Below are positions 24,576-32,615 of a stretch of DNA of 55,149 bases, piece after piece; position 1 is the first letter of the stretch; each line of letters starts with the position of its first letter. The stretch comes from an uncultured Pelagibacteraceae bacterium. Its GTDB lineage: Bacteria > Pseudomonadota > Alphaproteobacteria > Pelagibacterales > Pelagibacteraceae. The stretch spans positions 1 to 55,149 of the forward strand of contig CACKCD010000002.1 in NCBI GenBank assembly GCA_902598595.1, written 5' to 3'. Both the position numbers and the translations under genes were made by a program. The notes beneath the pieces were generated by a model. It searched no databases, was not told the DNA's origin, and worked only from the letters and a program-made list of their open reading frames with translations.

Positions 24576-26528
24576 ATGAATAAAAATGTATCATTGGCAA
24601 TAGAGAAAGCTGTCGGCAGTATAAGCGAAAAAAACCAAAATGAACTAAAAAATAATAATGGTCCTAAGAAACCAGATTTATTTTCTTTATCTGGTGAAAC
24701 AGAACTTTTTCAAAATGAAAAAGGAATAACAATTAAGATTGATCGATCTAGAGATGCCAATCTAACTGATTTTGGCAAAGCAACACTTAAAGATAGATAT
24801 TTAGGACAAAATGAAAGTTTTCAAGACTTATTTGCTAGAGTAGCAAGCGTGTATGCAGATGATAATCTACACGCTCAAAGAATTTATAATTATATAAGCA
24901 ACCTTTGGTTTATGCCAGCAACACCCGTTTTATCAAACGGTGGAACAGAAAGAGGTTTGCCAATTTCTTGTTTTTTAAATGAAGCAAATGATAGTTTAGA
25001 GGGAATTACAGATCTATGGGAAGAAAATGTTTGGTTAGCCGCAAGAGGGGGAGGCATAGGAAGTTATTGGGGCAACTTAAGATCAATAGGAGAAAAAATA
25101 GGTAAAGTTGGCAAGACATCAGGAATTATTCCTTTTATAAAAGTTATGGATTCTCTAACTTTAGCAATTAGTCAAGGTTCTTTAAGAAGAGGATCGGCAG
25201 CTTGTTATTTACAAATAGATCATCCTGAAATTGAAGAATTTATTGAAATGAGAAGACCAACTGGTGGAGATGTTAATAGAAGATCTTTAAATTTACATCA
25301 TGGCGTTCTTGTTACTGATGATTTTATGAGAGCGGTAGAAACTGATGGTCAGTGGGCTCTTAGAAGTCCCTATGACGGTTCAGTTCAATCTACTATTTCA
25401 GCTAGAAATTTATGGATTAGACTTTTAACAGCAAGAATTGAAACAGGTGAACCTTATATAATATATATTGACACCGTTAATAGACAAATCCCTCAGCATC
25501 ATAAATTGGCAGGACTGAAAGTCAAAACTTCAAACTTGTGTAGTGAAATTACTTTACCTACTGGACAGGACAACGATGGTAAACAAAGAACAGCTGTTTG
25601 TTGTCTGTCATCCTTAAATATAGATACGTATGATCAATGGAAGGATAATGATCAATTTGTTGAAGACGTTATGAGATTTTTAGATAACGTGATGACAGAC
25701 TTCATAAACAGAGCTCCTGAAGAATTTGCTCATGCTAAATATTCTGCAATGAGAGAAAGAAGCGTTGGTCTTGGAGTGATGGGTTTACATTCTTTTTTTC
25801 AACAAAAGAATATTCCTTTTGGTTCTGTGATGAGCAAAGTATGGAACAAAAAGATTTTTAAAAATATTCAGGAGAAAGTCGATTTAGCTTCAAAAAATCT
25901 TGCAGAAGAAAGAGGAGCATGTCCTGATGCGGAAGAATATGGAATAAAAGAAAGATTTTCAAACAAGACTGCGATAGCTCCGACTGCGTCAATTTCAATT
26001 ATTTGTGGAGGTTCGTCGCCAGGAATTGAACCAATTGCAGCTAATAGCTACACTCACAAAACTTTATCCGGGTCATTTAATGTAAGAAACAAATATCTAA
26101 AAAAAATACTTCAAAAATACAATAAAGACACAGATGCGGTGTGGTCATCTATTACAACTAATCAAGGATCAGTTTCCCATTTAGATTTTTTAACAGCAGA
26201 TGAAAAAGATACTTTTAAGACCGCTTTTGAAATAGATCAAAGATGGATTGTTGAATTAGGAGCAGATAGAACTCCTCATATTTCTCAAGCACAATCCATA
26301 AATGTGTTTGTGCCAGCAGATATTCATAAAAAGGAACTTCACGATATTCATTTTCAAGCTTGGAAAAAGGGACTTAAAAGCCTTTATTATTGTAGATCTA
26401 AATCTATTCAAAGAGCTGAAAATGTAGAGGTAGGATCATCAACAGATGTGACGAAAAATGTTTATTCGAAATCGAATGAATCAAATAATAAAGACAACAA
26501 CTATGAGGAGTGTTTATCATGTCAGTAG
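24576..26528 (+). CDS. nrdA: class I ribonucleotide reductase alpha subunit, no ATP-cone
   Basis: Catalytic subunit that reduces ribonucleotides to deoxyribonucleotides. The 650-residue chain has all expected active-site residues: Cys132 in LPISCFLNEAND, Asn320, Cys322 and Glu324 in NLCSEITLP, the Cys in AVCCLSSLN, and the C-terminal relay pair Cys646/Cys649 in ECLSCQ. The N-terminus is low-complexity and there is no ATP-cone, which normally adds about 90 residues and gives dATP feedback. E. coli NrdA is about 760 residues. The stop lies inside nrdB (10 nt overlap). Expression is likely controlled by NrdR boxes upstream. Confidence 0.94.
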   Translation: MNKNVSLAIEKAVGSISEKNQNELKNNNGPKKPDLFSLSGETELFQNEKGITIKIDRSRDANLTDFGKATLKDRYLGQNESFQDLFARVASVYADDNLHAQRIYNYISNLWFMPATPVLSNGGTERGLPISCFLNEANDSLEGITDLWEENVWLAARGGGIGSYWGNLRSIGEKIGKVGKTSGIIPFIKVMDSLTLAISQGSLRRGSAACYLQIDHPEIEEFIEMRRPTGGDVNRRSLNLHHGVLVTDDFMRAVETDGQWALRSPYDGSVQSTISARNLWIRLLTARIETGEPYIIYIDTVNRQIPQHHKLAGLKVKTSNLCSEITLPTGQDNDGKQRTAVCCLSSLNIDTYDQWKDNDQFVEDVMRFLDNVMTDFINRAPEEFAHAKYSAMRERSVGLGVMGLHSFFQQKNIPFGSVMSKVWNKKIFKNIQEKVDLASKNLAEERGACPDAEEYGIKERFSNKTAIAPTASISIICGGSSPGIEPIAANSYTHKTLSGSFNVRNKYLKKILQKYNKDTDAVWSSITTNQGSVSHLDFLTADEKDTFKTAFEIDQRWIVELGADRTPHISQAQSINVFVPADIHKKELHDIHFQAWKKGLKSLYYCRSKSIQRAENVEVGSSTDVTKNVYSKSNESNNKDNNYEECLSCQ

Positions 26529-27526
26529 CAGAAAAAGTTAAGCCAGGAATAATTCAACCAAAAAAAATGGGTTTATTAGTAGAAAACCCTGTCTATAAAC
26601 CGTTTAGATACCCATGGTGTTACGATGCCTGGTTAACACAACAAAGAATTCACTGGCTACCAGAAGAAGTACCTCTCGGAGATGACGTAAGAGACTGGCA
26701 AAAAAATTTAACTAAAGAAGAAAAAAATCTTTTAACACACATCTTCAGATTCTTTACTCAAGCCGATGTTGAAGTTAACAATTGTTATTTAAGACATTAC
26801 ACAACTGTTTTTAAACCAACTGAAGTTTTAATGATGATGACTGCTTTCGCGGCCATGGAAACAGTTCACATAGCTGCTTACTCTCATCTTTTAGATACAA
26901 TTGGAATGCCAGAAACAGAATACTCAGCTTTCTTGCAATATAAAGAAATGAAAGACAAATATGACTACATGCAAGGTTTTGATGTTAAATCAAAACATAA
27001 TATTGCGATGACGATGGCAGTGTTTTCAGCTTTTACAGAAGGTTTACAATTGTTTGCAAGTTTTGCAATCTTATTAAACTTCCCAAGATTTAATAAAATG
27101 AAAGGGATGGGCCAAATTGTAACTTGGTCGGTGAGAGATGAAACTTTACATTGCAATTCCATGATCAGATTGTTTAGAGACTTTATAAAAGAAGAACCAC
27201 AAATTTGGAATGATAAACTTAAAAAAGAAATCGTTGATGCTTGCAAAACAATTGTAACGCACGAAGATGCATTTATAGATTTAGCTTTTCAAATGGGTCC
27301 GTTACAAGGTTTAACAGCAGATGAAATTAAACAGTACATCAGGTTTATTGGAAATAGAAGACTTGAACAATTAGGTCTTGACCCGATTTATGATGTTAAG
27401 AAAAATCCTTTAACATGGTTAGATACTATGTTGAACGGTGTAGAGCACATGAACTTCTTTGAAGGTAGAGCTACAGAGTATTCTAAAGCTTCTACAAGAG
27501 GAACGTGGGGCGAAGTATTTGCTTAA
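26519..27526 (+). CDS. nrdB: class I ribonucleotide reductase beta subunit
   Basis: Radical-generating subunit, 335 residues from the ATG at 26519. A GAGGAG ribosome-binding site 8 bp upstream favours this over an in-frame GTG at 26510. The ferritin-like core shows FFTQADVEV (first acidic ligand), METVHIAAYSHLL (Glu, His and the radical Tyr), AFTEGLQLFASF (Glu) and SVRDETLHCNSM (Glu, His). The Tyr suggests a class Ia-type tyrosyl radical. The chain lacks an N-terminal ATP-cone, so neither subunit carries the usual activity-control domain. Confidence 0.95.
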   Translation: MSVAEKVKPGIIQPKKMGLLVENPVYKPFRYPWCYDAWLTQQRIHWLPEEVPLGDDVRDWQKNLTKEEKNLLTHIFRFFTQADVEVNNCYLRHYTTVFKPTEVLMMMTAFAAMETVHIAAYSHLLDTIGMPETEYSAFLQYKEMKDKYDYMQGFDVKSKHNIAMTMAVFSAFTEGLQLFASFAILLNFPRFNKMKGMGQIVTWSVRDETLHCNSMIRLFRDFIKEEPQIWNDKLKKEIVDACKTIVTHEDAFIDLAFQMGPLQGLTADEIKQYIRFIGNRRLEQLGLDPIYDVKKNPLTWLDTMLNGVEHMNFFEGRATEYSKASTRGTWGEVFA

Positions 27527-28567
27527 TTAACAACCTTTAAAAGACTTAGACATATTACTAATTAAGTCAAAATATAAATTTTTTCCTGGATTTAAAGTAG
27601 CCCCTAATGGATCTATTACTCCGGTCTTAATATTTGTATCTTTTGCTACTGCTTTAATTATATCAGGGTTAAATTGAGGTTCAGAAAACACGCAACTTAC
27701 TTTTTCATGTTCAATTACTTCTCTTATCTCAGATAATTGTTCTGCACCAGGTAATACGTCTGTATTTACTGTAAAAGCTCCTAAAATATTTACACCAAAT
27801 CTTTTTTCAAAATATTGGTAGGCGTCATGAAAAACAATTGATTTAAAATCTTTATTTAACTCAGATTTTACTTTTTTTGTAAGTTTGTCTAAATCTTTGT
27901 GGGCTTTTTTTAAATTAGCTTTATATTTAGATGCATTTTCTTGATCGTTTTCAATTAGATGTTCTGCCATTTCGCTTAAAATTACTTTTGCGTTCATTGG
28001 ATCAAGCCAAATATGTGGATCATGTTCACCGTGTGCATGCTCATGATGGTCATCGTGTTTATCTTCTTTATGACCATGCTCTTTATGCTCATCTTCTTTA
28101 TGTTCGTCATGTCCATGATCGTCATGTTTATCTTCTTTATGACCATGCTCTTTATGCTCATCTTCTTTATGTTCGTCATGTCCATGATCATCATGTGCAT
28201 CAAATATGTTTCTTTCTCTAAATTCCAATTTATTTAATCCCTTGATTTCCATTAATTCTACTTTTTCAGCTTTTTTTGCTATTGAATTTAATGGTTTTTC
28301 TAGAAAACTTTCCAAGTCTTCACCAACCCAGAATATTAAGTCAGCATTTTGCAACATTTTAGCGTGTGATGGTTTTAACGCAAATCCATGTGGGGAATTA
28401 TATCCATCTACAATTAAATCTGGTTTACCCACTCCATCCATCAAATAACTTGCTAATGAATGTATAGGTTTTATAGAGGCTACAACTTTAATGTCTGCAT
28501 TAGCAGAAAAATTTATAGCAAATGTAAAAAATAAAGTAATTGTAAGCTTTAAAAATTTGTTTATCAT
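27527..28567 (-). CDS. znuA: zinc ABC transporter substrate-binding protein with duplicated His-rich loop
   Basis: Periplasmic zinc-binding protein of 346 residues. A signal peptide spans 1-24 (ending INFSANA). Zinc ligands are His in KPIHSLASYLM, His after the loop in GEHDPHIWLDP, His in VFHDAYQYFEKRFG and Asp in GVIDPLGAT; Cys in KVSCVFSEP and the C-terminal Cys can form the ZnuA disulfide. Between the first two ligands is a His/Asp/Glu/Lys loop of about 60 residues made of two 23-residue repeats, thought in the family to collect or sense zinc. It is divergent from znuC across 58 bp holding two Zur-like boxes. Confidence 0.94.
   Translation of the reverse strand: MINKFLKLTITLFFTFAINFSANADIKVVASIKPIHSLASYLMDGVGKPDLIVDGYNSPHGFALKPSHAKMLQNADLIFWVGEDLESFLEKPLNSIAKKAEKVELMEIKGLNKLEFRERNIFDAHDDHGHDEHKEDEHKEHGHKEDKHDDHGHDEHKEDEHKEHGHKEDKHDDHHEHAHGEHDPHIWLDPMNAKVILSEMAEHLIENDQENASKYKANLKKAHKDLDKLTKKVKSELNKDFKSIVFHDAYQYFEKRFGVNILGAFTVNTDVLPGAEQLSEIREVIEHEKVSCVFSEPQFNPDIIKAVAKDTNIKTGVIDPLGATLNPGKNLYFDLISNMSKSFKGC
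28058..28195 (-). repeat. two tandem 69-bp repeats encoding the ZnuA His-rich loop
   Basis: Copy A is 28058-28126 and copy B 28127-28195; I find one base difference, in the last but one codon. Each encodes 23 residues rich in His, Asp, Glu and Lys, in frame. Within each unit shorter HKED/HKEHGHKED echoes suggest older duplication. Confidence 0.92.
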
Positions 28568-28570
28568 AGT

Positions 28571-28600
28571 GTTATAATATAACGTTTGTTATAATATAAC
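28571..28600 (+). promoter_or_regulatory. twin Zur-like operator between znuA and znuC
   Basis: The 13-mer GTTATAATATAAC occurs exactly twice, at 28571-28583 and 28588-28600, 17 bp apart. Each is a near-palindrome and resembles alphaproteobacterial Zur boxes of the TGTTATAATATAACA type. Each contains TATAAT, so the operator probably overlaps the -10 boxes of the divergent znuA and znuCB-zur promoters. Zinc-loaded Zur, encoded at the end of the znuC operon, would repress both. Confidence 0.78.
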
Positions 28601-28625
28601 ATATTTTAGGTCAAGAGATAAAATT

Positions 28626-29372
28626 ATGCTTGAAAATAAAAAAATGCTACTCAAAGTTGAGAATGTTGGGATTTCGGTAAATGGAAAATCTTTAGTAAGA
28701 GGTGTTTCTTTAGAGGTTAAAAAAGGAGAAATAGTTACACTAATTGGTCCAAATGGTTCTGGAAAATCAACTACGGCTAAGATTGCTCTTGGTATTTATA
28801 AAAAGATAGATGGTAAAGTTAAAACATATACTGACAAAATAGGGTATGTGCCTCAAAAAATTTCAATAGATTGGACTTTACCAATTAGAGTGTTGGATTT
28901 CATGACTTTGACAGAAGAATTAACTCAAGATCAAATTAATTCTGCCTTAAACATGACAGGAGTTGAGCATTTAAAAAATAAAAGTTTAAGTAATTTATCT
29001 GGAGGGGAGTTTCAAAGAGTTTTGATTGCAAGAGCTATTTCTAAGCAACCGGAACTTTTAGTGCTAGATGAACCAGTTCAAGGGGTAGATTTTAAAGGTG
29101 AAATTGCATTATACAAATTAATTAAAGAGATCTCAGAGAAAATGAAATGTGGAATTCTTTTAATTTCACATGATTTACATGTAGTCATGTCGGCAACTGA
29201 TTTTGTAGTCTGTTTAAATGGACATGTTTGTTGTTCAGGGACACCTCATGTAGTTGTGCAAGATAATAAGTATAAAGAGTTATTTGGAGATAGGGCATCT
29301 AATATATTATCTCTTTACGAACACAAACACGATCATACTCACTCACAGGATGGAACGATAGATCATAAATAA
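28626..29372 (+). CDS. znuC: zinc ABC transporter ATP-binding protein
   Basis: Cytoplasmic ATPase of the ZnuABC importer, 248 residues. Walker A is LIGPNGSGKSTTA, the Q-loop IGYVPQK, signature LSGGEFQRVLIARA, Walker B LLVLDEPVQGVD and the switch His in LLISHDLHVV. The C-terminus carries a small His-rich tail (EHKHDHTHSQDG), seen in many ZnuC proteins. It is preceded by the Zur-like operator and followed one base later by znuB. Confidence 0.94.
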   Translation: MLENKKMLLKVENVGISVNGKSLVRGVSLEVKKGEIVTLIGPNGSGKSTTAKIALGIYKKIDGKVKTYTDKIGYVPQKISIDWTLPIRVLDFMTLTEELTQDQINSALNMTGVEHLKNKSLSNLSGGEFQRVLIARAISKQPELLVLDEPVQGVDFKGEIALYKLIKEISEKMKCGILLISHDLHVVMSATDFVVCLNGHVCCSGTPHVVVQDNKYKELFGDRASNILSLYEHKHDHTHSQDGTIDHK

Positions 29373-29373
29373 T

Positions 29374-30177
29374 ATGCTTGATGATTTTTTTATAAGAGCC
29401 TTGCTTGCTGGTATTGGAATAGCACTAATAACAGGTCCACTAGGATGTTTTGTTATTTGGAGACGACTATCTTTTTTTGCAGGTACACTAGCACACTCAG
29501 CATTATTAGGTGTAACAATGGCTTTAGTGTTTGAACTTAATATTGCTTTTTCGGTTTTTTTAATATCAGCAGTTTTAGCAATTTTTCTCCTTCAATTACA
29601 AACAAAAACAAATTTACCAAATGATGCCTTATTAGGTTTACTAGCACACTCTTCATTAGCAATAGGTTTAGTTATTATAGGTTTTTTAACAACAATTAGA
29701 TTTGATGTAATGGGATTATTATTTGGAGATATACTAGCAGTCAATCAAACGGACTTATTATTCATTTGGGTTGGTGGAGCTTTTATTCTTATAATCTTAA
29801 AATTTATTTGGAAACCTTTATTTGCATCAACAATTAATTACGATTTAGCAAAAGCTGAAGGCATGAATCCTGATAGGTACAACGCGTTATTTACAATATT
29901 AATGGCAGCAGTAATTGCTATTTCAATAAAAATAGTTGGTCTTCTTTTAATAACAGGTATGCTTATTATTCCAGCAGCTTTAGCAAGAAACATTTCCAAC
30001 AATCCTAAACAAATGGTTATTCTCTCAATATTTGCAGGACTTTTATCGGTTCTAATAGGATTATTTTCTTCTTTAGAATTTAATACTGCATCAGGCCCAT
30101 CAATTATAACTGCTGCTTTAATACTTTTTTTGATTACACTTATTAAGATTCGGAAATTTTCTGAATTGAAAAAATAA
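29374..30177 (+). CDS. znuB: zinc ABC transporter permease
   Basis: ABC-3-type permease of 267 residues with about eight hydrophobic helices. Features are ALITGPLGCFVIWRRLSFFAGTLAHSALLGV near the N-terminus (read in parts), LPNDALLGLLAHSSLAIG, the cytoplasmic coupling segment YDLAKAEGMNPDRYN and GLLLITGMLIIPAALAR. It lies one base after znuC and 22 bp before zur, so the three form one operon. Confidence 0.93.
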   Translation: MLDDFFIRALLAGIGIALITGPLGCFVIWRRLSFFAGTLAHSALLGVTMALVFELNIAFSVFLISAVLAIFLLQLQTKTNLPNDALLGLLAHSSLAIGLVIIGFLTTIRFDVMGLLFGDILAVNQTDLLFIWVGGAFILIILKFIWKPLFASTINYDLAKAEGMNPDRYNALFTILMAAVIAISIKIVGLLLITGMLIIPAALARNISNNPKQMVILSIFAGLLSVLIGLFSSLEFNTASGPSIITAALILFLITLIKIRKFSELKK

Positions 30178-30199
30178 ATATGAATTGGTAAATTTAACT

Positions 30200-30598
30200 A
30201 TGGCTCAAACACAGACATTTTCTAAAAATCAAAGAATAGTACTAGATATTGTTGAAAAAGCTAAAGGACCATTAAAAGCGTATTCAATTTTATTCAATGT
30301 TCAGAAAAAGGGTATTAATGCACCTCAACAAATTTACAGAGCCTTAGATAAACTAATAGAAGCCGGAAAAATTCATAAAATTGAAAGTAAAAATGCATTT
30401 GTTGCTTGTAAAAATTCTAATTGCGAAGTTTCAAAAGCCACTGCTTTTTCAATATGTGAAAGCTGTGAAATAGTTGATGAAATAAGTGATACAAAACTAT
30501 CAAAATATTTATCAAAATTTAATCACAAAAAAGGTATGAAATTTAAAAGATTCAATTTAGAATTTTTTGGTTTGTGCAAAAAGTGTAAAATCAAGTAA
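30200..30598 (+). CDS. zur: Fur-family zinc regulator
   Basis: Zinc-responsive repressor of 132 residues from the ATG at 30200; an in-frame TTG at 30185 is less likely. The N-terminal winged helix includes KNQRIVLDIVEKA and QQIYRALDKLIEAGKIHKI. The dimerisation part has two Cys pairs for structural zinc, CESC and CKKC, and extra Cys in CKNSNCE. The sensory His-rich cluster of iron-type Fur is not seen. Its position behind znuCB, with two Zur-like boxes at the operon front, supports Zur with autoregulation. Confidence 0.9.
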   Translation: MAQTQTFSKNQRIVLDIVEKAKGPLKAYSILFNVQKKGINAPQQIYRALDKLIEAGKIHKIESKNAFVACKNSNCEVSKATAFSICESCEIVDEISDTKLSKYLSKFNHKKGMKFKRFNLEFFGLCKKCKIK

Positions 30599-30611
30599 AA
30601 TAACAATTTAA

Positions 30612-30640
30612 TTGGTCTTATCTTAGAAGAATATTACAGT
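30612..30640 (+). promoter_or_regulatory. candidate promoter of the EutA-like gene
   Basis: TTGGTC at 30612 and TACAGT at 30635, spaced 17 bp, in the 53 bp gap after zur. An AGGA ribosome-binding site follows just before the ATG at 30652. Each hexamer matches at about 4/6, so it is only suggestive. Confidence 0.35.
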
Positions 30641-30651
30641 ATATTAGGATA

Positions 30652-31401
30652 ATGACTTTATCTATTAAACACATTGATAGTAAATTTAAGAATAAAAACA
30701 AACCTAAAGTCGGTTTAATTGCCTTATCTACCGATCAGACAATTGAAGGTGATTTCAACACAATTTGTAAAAACTTACCTTTAGATATCTTTGTAAATCG
30801 TATTCATAACCAAAATCCATTAACAAAAGAAAATTTATTAAAAATGGAAAAAGATCTCGAGTCAGTCACAAACAAGATATTACCTGAAGAAAGAATTAAT
30901 ACGATCGCATATGGCTGTACGTCAGGCACCATTGCAATTGGAGAAAATAAAGTAAAAGAAAAAATATTGTTAGCTAAACAGAATTGTTATGTAACTACAC
31001 CGGTAACATCAGCACTTAGAGCTTTTAAACAAATGAATATTAAAAATATTGCTTTATTTACACCATATCCTGATGCTGTAAATAAAACGATATTAGATTA
31101 TTTTATCAAAAAAAACATTGAAGTTTCATCATTTGCTAGTCTAAATTTAAATTTAGATTCTGAATTTGCTAATGTAGATCCAAATTATATTTTAGATATC
31201 TCATCAAAATTAGAAATGAAAGATGCAGATGCTTTGTTTATTTCCTGTACAGCATTACCAGTGCTAAATATCCTTGATAAGTTAGAAGAAAAATTACAAA
31301 AACCAGTATTATCTAGTAATCAAACTTTAATATGGGATACGTTAAGATCAGTAGGGTATCTATCTCCAGTAAAAGGATACGGAAAACTTTTAGAGAAATA
31401 A
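30652..31401 (+). CDS. Asp/Glu racemase-superfamily protein (EutA/maleate isomerase-like)
   Basis: Cytoplasmic protein of 249 residues with the two-Cys design of the family: TIAYGCTSGTIAIG in the first half and ALFISCTALPVLN in the second, plus VGLIALSTDQTIE near the start and ALFTPYPDAVN. This fits maleate cis-trans isomerases and EutA of ectoine-utilisation clusters better than glutamate racemase. It ends exactly where an ectoine-hydrolase-like M24 gene starts, a pairing known from eut/doe loci. The substrate is not proven. Confidence 0.8.
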   Translation: MTLSIKHIDSKFKNKNKPKVGLIALSTDQTIEGDFNTICKNLPLDIFVNRIHNQNPLTKENLLKMEKDLESVTNKILPEERINTIAYGCTSGTIAIGENKVKEKILLAKQNCYVTTPVTSALRAFKQMNIKNIALFTPYPDAVNKTILDYFIKKNIEVSSFASLNLNLDSEFANVDPNYILDISSKLEMKDADALFISCTALPVLNILDKLEEKLQKPVLSSNQTLIWDTLRSVGYLSPVKGYGKLLEK

Positions 31402-32568
31402 ATGCTTTTTGAAAAAAAAGAATACAAAGAACGTTTAAAAAAAGTCAAGATCAGCATGCAAAAAAAAGGCATTGATCTTCTAGTGTCTCAAGATCCGGCC
31501 AATATGAACTATCTAACTGGTTACGACGCCTGGTCTTTCTATTATGCTCAATGTGTTTTAGTTCATATAAATGAAGATGAACCTATTTGTTTTGTAAGAG
31601 CTCAGGATGGAGGAGGAGCATATATTAAAACTTATTTACAAGATAAAAATATTATTGAGTACGATGAAAAGTATATCCATACATGGCCCCTACATCCTTA
31701 CAAATATCTGGTAGAAATTATTAAAAAGAGAAAATGGGACAATCTGAATATTGGTTTAGAAATGGATAGTCATTACTTTACTGCCTTTTGCTATGAAACC
31801 ATTAAGAAAGGTTTACCAAATGTAAAATTAAAAGATGCTGAACGATTAGTTAATTGGGTTCGAGTTATTAAATCAAATGCGGAAATTAAATTAATTCAGT
31901 CAGCTGCCCGTATAGTTGAAAGCGGGATGAAAACAGCGTTTAAAAGTATTAATCCAGGTGTAAGACAATGTGATGCTGTAGCAGATATTCAAAAAGCTTT
32001 ATTTAATGGCACAAAAGAATTTGGAGGAGACTACCCAAGCATTGCAACTTTATTACCAACTGGAAAGGGAACTTCCGCCTCTCATTTAACCCATACAGAT
32101 GAAAAGTTTATTTCTGGAGAGGCAACAATTATTGAAATAGCAGGTGTATTTAAAAGATACCATTGTCCTATGGCTCGTACAGTTTTGTTAGGAGAAAAAG
32201 ATCAAAAAAAAATTGACACTATGAAAGCTACCAACGAAGCGTTAAACGCCGGTATTTCAGCAACAAAACCTGGAAATACTGTTGATGATGTCGCCCAAAA
32301 GTTTTGGGGTGTATTAGATAAATACAAGATAAAAAAAAAGTCTAGAACTGGATACTCAATAGGAATTGGTTATCCTCCAGATTGGGGTGAGCAAACATTC
32401 AATATATTAAAAGGTGATAAAACCATTTTACAACCTAACGTTACTTTTCATATGATTGCAGTAATGCAATTCGGCAATTGGGGTGTAGAAGCTAGTGAAG
32501 CAGTCAGAGTAACTGAAAATGGTTCTGAATTATTCTGCAATTTATCTAGAGAATTACATATAAAATAA
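31402..32568 (+). CDS. M24 (creatinase-fold) hydrolase, ectoine hydrolase DoeA-like
   Basis: Pita-bread-fold protein of 388 residues. The N-terminal creatinase domain has SQDPANMNYLTGYDAWSFYYAQ, which strongly recalls ectoine hydrolase. In the catalytic domain the metal ligands of aminopeptidase P look replaced: IIEIAGVFKRYHCPMART lacks both Asp, while YSIGIGYPPDW and EASEAVRV keep the framework. Metal-free action is known for creatinase, so the chain is probably active on a small cyclic or amidine compound. Next to the EutA-like gene, ectoine or 5-hydroxyectoine ring opening is the best guess. DoeB and transaminase genes are not in the window. Confidence 0.75.
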   Translation: MLFEKKEYKERLKKVKISMQKKGIDLLVSQDPANMNYLTGYDAWSFYYAQCVLVHINEDEPICFVRAQDGGGAYIKTYLQDKNIIEYDEKYIHTWPLHPYKYLVEIIKKRKWDNLNIGLEMDSHYFTAFCYETIKKGLPNVKLKDAERLVNWVRVIKSNAEIKLIQSAARIVESGMKTAFKSINPGVRQCDAVADIQKALFNGTKEFGGDYPSIATLLPTGKGTSASHLTHTDEKFISGEATIIEIAGVFKRYHCPMARTVLLGEKDQKKIDTMKATNEALNAGISATKPGNTVDDVAQKFWGVLDKYKIKKKSRTGYSIGIGYPPDWGEQTFNILKGDKTILQPNVTFHMIAVMQFGNWGVEASEAVRVTENGSELFCNLSRELHIK

Positions 32569-32576
32569 TAAAAAAC

Positions 32577-32606
32577 TTGAAATAAATTTTCTTAAGTGCT
32601 TTAAAT
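32577..32606 (+). promoter_or_regulatory. candidate promoter of potA-like gene
   Basis: TTGAAA at 32577 and TTAAAT at 32601, spaced 18 bp, in the 47 bp gap between the M24 gene and the ABC ATPase. If real, the transporter has its own start site and is not only read through from the catabolic pair. Weak evidence. Confidence 0.33.
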
Positions 32607-32615
32607 AATAATTAT

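Noticed and set aside
28058-28195. Direct repeats as a possible CRISPR array
   Set aside because: The two copies are adjacent with no spacers, are in frame and encode the ZnuA loop.
27931-28237. Plus-strand open frames opposite znuA with repeated HVHDRHVYLL-type residues
   Set aside because: They are antisense images of the znuA His-rich repeat; low-complexity composition and no ribosome-binding site.
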